From: Hymenobacter qilianensis
GTDB lineage: Bacteria > Bacteroidota > Bacteroidia > Cytophagales > Hymenobacteraceae
Length of the DNA stretch: 64,000 bases
Reading direction: 5' to 3'
Assembly (NCBI RefSeq): GCF_014489555.1
Contig: NZ_CP060784.1
Coordinates: 372,001 to 436,000 of the forward strand
Made by a program: the position numbers and the translations under genes. The notes beneath the pieces are model-generated. The model was not told the origin of the DNA. It worked only from the letters and a program-made list of their open reading frames with translations, and ran no database searches. Of the stretch, positions 58,042 through 64,000 are shown in pieces. Positions within the stretch are counted from its first letter, which is position 1. Every line of letters begins with the position of its first letter.

Positions 58042-58545
58042 TTACTTATTCTTTTTGGGAGCAAATGCCGCTGGCGCAGGCGCGTCGGGGGGCAATTTGG
58101 ACGATGCAGGCGTTAGCGGCCCAGCCTTTTCGTCGTCGGTAAAGTAAGGCGCGAGCTTGTTTAGGATAGCCTCCGGGATAGGAACCGGCCGCCCCGTCGC
58201 TGTGCTTACAAACACCATCAGCGTGTGGCCTTCGGTGAGCAACTCCAGGGCTTCATTGTAAATCTCGTACTCGAATAACACTCTCGACCCTTCCGCCGGC
58301 TGGCGCAGCATTAGTCGCACCGTCAGCAGGTCGTCGTAGCGGGCGGGCCGGCGAAACCGGGTGCGTATCTCTCCTACCGGCATGCCAACTCCATCAGCCT
58401 CCAAATCTTTATACCGGATTCCTAATTGCCGAAAAGCTTCCGTACGGGCTACTTCGAAGTAAGCGGCATAGTTGCCGTGGTACACGTAGCCCATCTGGTC
58501 GGTTTCGGCATAGCGGACGCGGATTTGGATGTCGGAAGTGTACAT
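58042..58545 (-). CDS. Acyl-CoA thioesterase (YbgC/4HBT-like) with Ala/Pro-rich tail
   Basis: 167 residues. The hot-dog fold motif RVRYAETDQMGYVYHGNYAA contains the catalytic Asp; FFEVARTEAFRQLG-type helix and RFRRPARYDDLLTV follow. The last about 30 residues (PASSKLPPDAPAPAAFAPKK) are an extension. It probably hydrolyses short acyl-CoA in the cytoplasm. It begins two bases after the AT-rich gene at 58548. Confidence 0.9.
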   Translation of the reverse strand: MYTSDIQIRVRYAETDQMGYVYHGNYAAYFEVARTEAFRQLGIRYKDLEADGVGMPVGEIRTRFRRPARYDDLLTVRLMLRQPAEGSRVLFEYEIYNEALELLTEGHTLMVFVSTATGRPVPIPEAILNKLAPYFTDDEKAGPLTPASSKLPPDAPAPAAFAPKKNK

Positions 58546-58547
58546 AG

Positions 58548-58865
58548 TTATTCCTCTGTTAAGCTGTACATCTCAACTAAGTTGAGTAAGTAATGACCTT
58601 GAATTTTCAATTCGCTTGTGTTTATAATAATTACCAAAAACACGTTTTTGTCTTGCGTCCCAATGAACACATGCTCAAAAAGTCCATTAGGATTTAGATA
58701 AACATATACTACATCCATAATTTCAAATCCATCCAAATCAATAGCTGGTATCACGTCAACATACGGCCATATATCTACTATTTGCTCTGCCGTACTAGTA
58801 ACATCTTGCATTGGTGATTGAAAGGTTTGATTGTAATCTTCCAAACTCAACTTATTCGTAATCAC
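58548..58865 (-). CDS. AT-rich small hypothetical protein
   Basis: 105 residues, MITNKLSLEDYNQTFQ. Hydrophobic strand pairs (FEIMDVVYVYLNP; NVFLVIIINTSELKI) in an acidic context. Not recognised. Base composition is far more AT-rich than both neighbours, suggesting transfer. The ATG at 58865 and only two bases to the thioesterase gene suggest cotranscription with mltG and the thioesterase. Confidence 0.6.
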   Translation of the reverse strand: MITNKLSLEDYNQTFQSPMQDVTSTAEQIVDIWPYVDVIPAIDLDGFEIMDVVYVYLNPNGLFEHVFIGTQDKNVFLVIIINTSELKIQGHYLLNLVEMYSLTEE

Positions 58866-58917
58866 CTTAATCCCGAGTAAAAAATATTTACTTATTGTTT
58901 ACCAAAACGAAGCTCAG

Positions 58918-59993
58918 TTACTTCATAATGCCGCTCCGCGTGAGAGCAGCCTGATAACGGCGGGCATTCAGTAGGTGGTCGCGCTCGTTGGTGGCGAAGG
59001 CGTGGTAGCCGCTGAAGTCCTCTTTGGCGCAGAAATAAATGTATTGGTGCTTTTCGGGGTTGAGCACGGCATCGATGCTAGCAATGCTGGGCAAGTTGAT
59101 GGGTCCGGGGGCAAACCTTTGTATTTGTACGTGTTGTATGGCGAGTCTTTGGCCAAGTGTACGTTGAGTACGCGTTTGATGCCGAAGTCGCCGTTGGCGT
59201 ATACCACCGTGGGGTCGGCCTGGAGCAGCATGCCGCGCTCTAAGCGGTTGAGGTAAACACCAGCCACGCGTGGGCGCTCGTCGGCGTGCTGCTGCTGCTC
59301 GGCTTCCACGATGCTGGCCAGGGTGCTTACCTGAGCCCGGGTCAGGCCCAGCGCTTTGGCTTTGGCGTCGCGGGCCGGGGTCCAGAACTTTTCGTACTCC
59401 TTTTTCATGCGCTGCATGAGGTTTTCGGCCGAAGTATTCCAGTACAGCTCGTAGGTATTAGGGATAAACATGCCCAGAATACTTGTCGTGTCGAAGCCCA
59501 GGGAGCGGGTGTAGCTGGGGCTACTGAGCAGGCTATCGAACTCGTGCGGCCGGGCGTCGATGGTGGTGCCGAGCTTCTTGGCCAAATCTTGGCGCAGACG
59601 GATATTCTGAAAAGTCAGGCTGAGCGGCGACTGAATACCGCGCCGTAAGTCGTTGATCATTTCGCGGTTAGTGTAGCCATCTTTCAGCTCGTAGCGGCCG
59701 GGCTTCACCAGTTCATCATACTTCATCAGCTTGGCCACGAAGCGAAAAGAAAGCCGGTCAATGATGACGTTCTTGGCGTCAATCGAATCCATCACGGCCT
59801 TGTAGCTCTGTCCCTGCCGAATAAGCAGATACGTCGGCTGGCCTTTCGTTTCGACGTTGGGCGTGTAGAAAACCTGGTAGAAATAATACGAGAACGACAC
59901 GAACAGCACGCCCAGCACCGCTACCACGGCAGCGTAGCGGTTGCGGCGTTTCTGGGCTTTGGCTTTGGATTCGGCACGGGAAATTTGGGACAT
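58918..59993 (-). CDS. mltG: Endolytic murein transglycosylase MltG (frameshifted as assembled)
   Basis: N-terminal cytoplasmic part and one membrane helix (YAAVVAVLGVLFVSFSYYFY), then the YceG domain: SLTFQNIRLRQDLAKKLG, LGMFIPNTYELYWNTS, LASIVEAEQQQHADERPRVAGVYLNRL (catalytic Glu). The frame breaks in the G-tract 59107-59111; one more base gives GLPPGPINLPSIASIDAVL and CAKEDFSGYHAFA, the conserved C-terminus ending GIMK at 58918. About 358 residues. It cuts nascent peptidoglycan strands at the inner membrane. Confidence 0.93.
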
Positions 59994-60109
59994 AAGCGAA
60001 GAGAGATACGGCTAATAAGAATAAACCGGCGGCGCGCAGCACGCCTTTAGCCAGCTTGATTTTTCGGGCCCAAAAGTACACGTTCTAGACTTCCGGTTTT
60101 GCTAACGCG

Positions 60110-60157
60110 AAAAAAGCCCCCCAGTGTTCGATTACGTTTGGTTGGGGGCTTTTTTTG
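60110..60157. terminator. Intrinsic terminator between mltG and the Sua5/YrdC gene
   Basis: A-tract, GCCCCCCA arm, loop, TGGGGGC arm, T7. Six C on the left against five G on the right. Confidence 0.75.
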
Positions 60158-60293
60158 GATTTAAAGAGTGCAAACAGCAACCTTCAGCAAAAAAAATGCG
60201 AAGGAGTGACTGTTAATTAGCGCCCGCAGTATCTTGCCTGATCCCGGCCCGGCGCCAGTTTCTTTTCGTTTTTCACCTTATATCCGCCCGCTC

Positions 60294-60923
60294 ATGTCCG
60301 CTACCCTGCTTCGCATCCACCCCGATAATCCGCCCCAAAACCGTTTGCTGCAAGCCGTAGAAGTGTTGCGCAAAGGAGGAGTAATTATTTATCCCACGGA
60401 TACGATTTATGGCCTGGGCTGCGACATTCACAACGCGAAAGCCGTCGAAAAGCTTTGCCGCATCAAGGGCATTCATCCTGAAAAAGCCAACCTGTCGTTT
60501 ATCTGCAACGACCTTTCGCACATCACCGATTACGCCCACGGCATCACGACGCCGGTGTACAAAGTGCTGAAAAAGGCCCTGCCCGGTCCGTTTACGTTTA
60601 TTTTTGAGGCGAGCCCAAAAGCCCCCCGCTACGGCGGCGTAAAGCGCAAAACGGTGGGCATCCGCGTTCCCGACCATAATATTTGCCTGGGTCTGGTGCG
60701 CGAGTTGGGCAATCCCATCGTCAGCACTTCCATTCACGATGAAGATACGCTGATTGAATACTCTACCGACCCGGACCTGATTTTTGAGAAGTATCGCCCG
60801 CTGGTAGATCTGGTTATTGATGGCGGCTTCGGCAACAACATCGCCAGCACCGTCGTCGACTGCACCAATGATGATTTCGACATCATCCGCCAAGGCGCCG
60901 GCGATATTGAGCAGTATCTGTAA
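60294..60923 (+). CDS. Sua5/YciO/YrdC-family protein
   Basis: 209 residues from MSATLLRIHPDNPPQ. The nucleotide-binding N-terminus GGVIIYPTDTIYGLGCDIH, the KRIKG-like CRIKGIHPEKANLSFIC, and GPFTFIFEASPKAPR with VGIRVPDH are family landmarks. TsaC/Sua5 makes threonylcarbamoyl-AMP for tRNA t6A; the YciO branch has a less certain role. The start is after the promoter-like TATCTTGC near 60230. Confidence 0.87.
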   Translation: MSATLLRIHPDNPPQNRLLQAVEVLRKGGVIIYPTDTIYGLGCDIHNAKAVEKLCRIKGIHPEKANLSFICNDLSHITDYAHGITTPVYKVLKKALPGPFTFIFEASPKAPRYGGVKRKTVGIRVPDHNICLGLVRELGNPIVSTSIHDEDTLIEYSTDPDLIFEKYRPLVDLVIDGGFGNNIASTVVDCTNDDFDIIRQGAGDIEQYL

Positions 60924-60927
60924 GGTA

Positions 60928-61022
60928 AAATTGTGAAGTGGTGAAATGGTGAGTTAGCTGTTCTGAAGGCACAAACTGCGCCGCTGCAACAGCTAACTCA
61001 CCATTTCACCACTTCACAATTT
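60928..61022. repeat. Perfect 35-bp inverted repeat between convergent genes
   Basis: Arm 60928-60962 (AAATTGTGAAGTGGTGAAAT...) is exactly complementary to 60988-61022, with 25 bases between. The right arm includes the last codons of the acyltransferase gene. Each arm holds repeated GTGAA/GTGAG units. No T-tract follows. Confidence 0.9.
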
Positions 61023-61871
61023 CTCCCTTTTGTGTTTCCAGCGCCGATGCGACCAGAGGTAATCAGCCGGAGCAGCTTGTATATCAAGCTCCAGCTGGCG
61101 GGCAAACGCTTCGGTTATTTGGTGGCCGTCTTTGGGTAGCGGGGTTTCGCCATCGTAGAGTTCCGTGAGGTGCATCTCATAATACCCGCGCCGCTGCCGC
61201 CGAATGCTCACGTACACGACGGGGCACTTAAACTGGGCAGCCAGCTTATCGGCGCCGGTATAAAAGGCGGTATCCTGGTGCAGAAACGTTGTCCAGTATT
61301 GCTGGTCGGCGCGGCTGGGGCTTTGGTCGCTGAGCATGCTTAGCACCCGGCCTTGGTTGCGGTGGCGCACCAGGTGGCGCAGCGTATCGCGCATGGGCAC
61401 CAGTCGGGCTCCCGTTTGGGTGCGCAGCCGGTACACAAAGTCTTCAAAAAACGGGTTTGTAAGCGGCTTATACACCCCATCGGCCCGCGGCCCCAGCCAC
61501 ACGGCGCCAGCCGTAATAATCCATTCCCAGTTGCCGGCATGCGAGCCCAAAGCCAGCACCGGGCCCCCTTTGGCCAGCAGCTTCTCCAGCACTTCCGGGT
61601 TGGGCATAAATACCCGTTGCTTCAACTCAGCCGCAGAAATGCCCCCCAGCTTCAGAATTTCGATCAGCAGTTCAGCAAAGTGTCGGTAAAACTTCTTCGC
61701 CAACTGCTGAATCTGCGCCTCGGTTTTCTCCGGAAAAGAATTACGCAGGTTTTCCAGCACCACCCTTTGCCGATAGCGCAGCCCGTAGGCCATCACCAGA
61801 TAAAACCCATCGGCCACCACGTACAGCACTGAGAGCGGCAGATGCGCCAGGCCAGTCAGCAGCCACTCCAA
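61014..61871 (-). CDS. Lipid A biosynthesis-type acyltransferase (LpxL/HtrB family)
   Basis: 285 residues. A start hydrophobic region (LTGLAHLPLSVLYVVADGFYL), VVLENLRNSFPEKTEAQI, the catalytic-type motif LALGSHAGNWEW and the later LSDQSPSRADQQYW fit the LPLAT family. It transfers an acyl chain to a lipid A precursor or related lipid at the inner membrane. It is 40 bases downstream of the secreted protein at 61912, same strand. Confidence 0.9.
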   Translation of the reverse strand: MEWLLTGLAHLPLSVLYVVADGFYLVMAYGLRYRQRVVLENLRNSFPEKTEAQIQQLAKKFYRHFAELLIEILKLGGISAAELKQRVFMPNPEVLEKLLAKGGPVLALGSHAGNWEWIITAGAVWLGPRADGVYKPLTNPFFEDFVYRLRTQTGARLVPMRDTLRHLVRHRNQGRVLSMLSDQSPSRADQQYWTTFLHQDTAFYTGADKLAAQFKCPVVYVSIRRQRRGYYEMHLTELYDGETPLPKDGHQITEAFARQLELDIQAAPADYLWSHRRWKHKREKL

Positions 61872-61911
61872 GGGGCAGTAATACCACGGATAGGTGTTCT
61901 GGGGGCTTTTT

Positions 61912-62802
61912 TCATCGGGGCAGGGTAGCCGCGGCGGGCGCGTATTCGTCGGGGCGGCGTTGCAGGCGCGTGGTAATTGAAGTCAAAAGTTTGCCTTTGG
62001 CGTCGCGTACTTCCATGATCAGATCATAGTCGCCGGCCATCAGGTTGGCAATATTCATATCCCCTAATACCAGATGCGGTCCACCAGCCACGGCGCGGGC
62101 CAGGCCGGCAGAAGTTAGCACATCAGCGCCGCCCGCTGCCGGGCGTATGCGGCAGCGAGTAGCCAGCACAATGGGCGAAGGTGCATCGTATAGTTCGGCG
62201 TACCAAGCCAAGCGGTCGGCACCGCGGGCGTATAGGCCGTTGGGCGTACGCGCAAGGCTATAGCCGCCACGGGTAAAATTATCTCCCGGCACGGCAGAGC
62301 GGCCGGCTGGTCGCGCTAGCAGCACAATGTCGCTCAAGCGCGTTTTAGATTCATTAAAGTCCAGCACAAGCGGTTGCTCGATGGTGGCGAGGTTCTTTTT
62401 ACTCGTTTGATCCTGCACTTTAGCCCGAAGTGTATACTGCCCATCGGGAAGTTCGATGCGCTTCTGGAAACTGATCGGGTTTTTCAGCGCGATACTCGTG
62501 TCATTCAGCACAGGCGGTTTCAGCGTAATGGTTTCCTGATAGGCCGCCGAGCCATCCGCGCGCACTGCTTCCAGCGTAACCGCCGCCGCCGCCTGAAATA
62601 TTTTGGGAGCCCGTTTACGATAAATCAGAGCGTTGCCGGGCACCGTCACGTACAATTCTACTACGGCGCCTTTCGTAACGGTATTTTCATTGCGAAAGCG
62701 GACTACATCGAGCAGTAAGCCCGTTTTTTGAGCTTGAGCTGCTAAGGTATTGCTGAGCATAAGCAATGCTACAAGCAACCGAAGGGCAAATGATTTTGTC
62801 AT
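61912..62802 (-). CDS. Secreted beta-sandwich-type protein of unknown function
   Basis: 296 residues with a signal peptide (MTKSFALRLLVALLMLS...AQAQ). The mature section LLLDVVRFRNENTVTKGAVV, then VELYVTVPGNALIYRKR resembles the N-terminal part of Bacteroidota GWxTD-domain proteins, but no GWxTD motif is present. Repeated strand patterns (QKRIELPDGQYTLRAKVQD; AGDYDLIMEVRDAKGKLL) suggest two beta-sandwich domains. Probably periplasmic; function unknown. Confidence 0.68.
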   Translation of the reverse strand: MTKSFALRLLVALLMLSNTLAAQAQKTGLLLDVVRFRNENTVTKGAVVELYVTVPGNALIYRKRAPKIFQAAAAVTLEAVRADGSAAYQETITLKPPVLNDTSIALKNPISFQKRIELPDGQYTLRAKVQDQTSKKNLATIEQPLVLDFNESKTRLSDIVLLARPAGRSAVPGDNFTRGGYSLARTPNGLYARGADRLAWYAELYDAPSPIVLATRCRIRPAAGGADVLTSAGLARAVAGGPHLVLGDMNIANLMAGDYDLIMEVRDAKGKLLTSITTRLQRRPDEYAPAAATLPR

Positions 62803-62888
62803 TTTGGCTGATTAATGGCGGTCAAAAGTACTCCCGATCTGCTTACTATTGCAGCGTTTCCGCTTTCCGCGCCCGACTTGCCAGCATC

Positions 62889-63521
62889 ATGCCCGTTTTA
62901 TCTGAATTACCATATAATCCGCCGATTGCTTTCTTTGCCGAACTAGTAGGGACCGACTCTTTGTTAGTAGAGAGTCAGGAAAACTATCGCAAACAAACCT
63001 ATCGTAATCGGTGTCTTATACTTACTGCTCAGGGCGTAAAGCCCCTGACAGTGCCTGTAGTAGATGGTAATCGCAGCAAGAAAGTCAAAACCGCGGAGCT
63101 AGAGATAGATTATCGGCAAAATTGGGTGCACCAGCACTGGCGCACCCTGCAAACCGCGTATGGCGGCAGTCCGTATTTTGAATATTACGCCGACTATTTG
63201 CACGATATCTACGTACAAAAACCACCGCTGCTTTTTGACCTCAACCTTAACCTACTGCACTTCTACCTACGATGCCTGCGGATGCGAATTCCGGTGGTAT
63301 TTACTACAGAGTATCACCCCTCCTACCCCGACCCTACGGTGCGCGACCGACGCGATTGGCTGACACCCAAAGCGCCCGCTTACCCCGAACCTGACACTCC
63401 GTCCGAACCCAGCCGGGTGCGGGCTTATTCGCAGACCTTTGGCCTGCAATTTGTTCCTGATTTAAGCATATTGGACCTGCTCTTTTCGCAGGGTCCTAAC
63501 GCCGGCAGCTATCTCGCGTAG
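62889..63521 (+). CDS. WbqC-family protein
   Basis: 210 residues starting MPVLSELPYNPPIAFFAEL. The family pattern is YRKQTYRNRCLILTAQGVKPLTVPVV, YRQNWVHQHWRTLQTAYGGSPYF and FDLNLNLLHFYLRCLRM. WbqC-like proteins occur with polysaccharide and other biosynthesis genes; their reaction is not established. An earlier in-frame start at 62766 overlaps the divergent gene's start and is rejected. Confidence 0.85.
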   Translation: MPVLSELPYNPPIAFFAELVGTDSLLVESQENYRKQTYRNRCLILTAQGVKPLTVPVVDGNRSKKVKTAELEIDYRQNWVHQHWRTLQTAYGGSPYFEYYADYLHDIYVQKPPLLFDLNLNLLHFYLRCLRMRIPVVFTTEYHPSYPDPTVRDRRDWLTPKAPAYPEPDTPSEPSRVRAYSQTFGLQFVPDLSILDLLFSQGPNAGSYLA

Positions 63522-63634
63522 ATTTCCTTAGCGCTGCCCCCGAACCTTCGCCCGCCCTTTCCTGTTTTCAGGTTGATCCGGCCCAACCCGCTTTACCCGG
63601 CGGGGATCTATATTTTCTTCACTACCTTATCTGC

Positions 63635-64000
63635 ATGGAAGCTAAATTCTCAAATCGAGTCAAAGAGGTCATCTCTTTGAGCCGGGAAGAAGCCATCCGG
63701 CTCGGGCACGATTATATCGGCACCGAACACCTGCTGCTGGGCATGATCCGCGAAGGCGAAGGCACTGCCATCGGACTGCTCAAGAAATTGGGTGTGTCGG
63801 TGGAAGAGCTTAAGTACGCACTGGAACAAGCAACCCGCAACACGGCTACGCAAGGCACGAGCATCACCGGCTCTATTCCGCTGACCAAACAAACCGAGAA
63901 AGTACTCAAGATTACCTATCTAGAGGCTAAAATCTTCAAGAGCGAAATTATCGGCACCGAGCATCTGCTGTTGTCGATTCTGCGCGATGAAGACAATATT
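63635..64000 (+). CDS. clpC: ATP-dependent Clp protease ATPase ClpC, N-terminal part (cut by window edge)
   Basis: ATG at 63635 followed by 122 open codons to the window end. Two Clp-N repeats are visible: EEAIRLGHDYIGTEHLLLGM and LEAKIFKSEIIGTEHLLLSI. This is the ClpC/ClpA-type N-terminal domain that binds adaptors or substrates; the ATPase modules lie beyond the window. ClpC is the likely member in this phylum. AT-rich DNA with TACCTTAT near 63624 lies just upstream. Confidence 0.88.
   Translation, partial: MEAKFSNRVKEVISLSREEAIRLGHDYIGTEHLLLGMIREGEGTAIGLLKKLGVSVEELKYALEQATRNTATQGTSITGSIPLTKQTEKVLKITYLEAKIFKSEIIGTEHLLLSILRDEDNI

Noticed and set aside
60928..61022. CRISPR-like repeat from GTGAA units
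   Set aside because: Only one inverted pair exists; no regular spacers.

Overview
The window looks like a chromosomal segment of a Bacteroidota bacterium, most likely a Hymenobacter-type member of the Cytophagales. Evidence: fairly GC-rich coding DNA with AT-rich promoters; promoter boxes of the Bacteroidota TAnnTTTG kind (8989, 17948); two secreted proteins with a type IX secretion C-terminal domain; and families typical of this phylum (M61 and M13 peptidases, DUF2911, DUF2461, MltG, TonB C-terminal-domain proteins). I see no phage, plasmid, insertion sequence, CRISPR array or rRNA operon. The content is chromosomal housekeeping, envelope and transport genes, with a few AT-rich accessory genes.

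Layout. 0-9.5 kb: two PAP2 phosphatases in tandem, tRNA-Leu, a methyltransferase, an M61 peptidase followed by an MFS transporter, an MBL-fold hydrolase, a sodium/solute symporter and a TonB-C protein. 9.5-18 kb: an ABC half-transporter, an orphan ExbD-like protein, a DUF2911 protein, then a minus-strand set of PIG-L deacetylase, a 50-residue membrane peptide and a second symporter. 18-24.6 kb: two paralogous T9SS cargo proteins around a MOSC protein. 24.6-34.4 kb: deoxynucleoside kinase, GNAT, CDGSH protein, acyl-CoA-binding protein, amidohydrolase, an S1/P1-like nuclease, Mn catalase, a lipoprotein cyclophilin and two palindromic repeats. 34.4-41.4 kb: two tandem M13 metallopeptidase lipoproteins, then xseA-xseB. 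41.5-45.3 kb: an AT-rich pair of unknown genes, a histidine kinase with a receiver-only regulator, an alkyltransferase-like protein and a YciF-type protein. 45.5-51.3 kb: a complete tripartite RND efflux operon. 51.5-56.5 kb: zinc phospholipase-like protein, AsmA-like protein and two thioredoxin-fold proteins. 56.6-64 kb: two serine tRNAs, YihY, thioesterase, MltG, Sua5/YrdC, a lipid A-type acyltransferase, WbqC and the start of ClpC.

The most striking feature crosses all gene boundaries. The motif TTTGCCCCCC(A), or its complement, is scattered through coding, intergenic and terminator DNA. About fifteen genes are frameshifted, most often exactly where such a six-base G/C tract appears as five bases. 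Adding one base restores a normal protein in each case. I therefore annotate these as single genes and treat most breaks as probable consensus undercalls, while noting how real slippage could be tested. Long perfect inverted repeats and paired GTCATGCAGAG palindromes are the other non-coding elements of interest.
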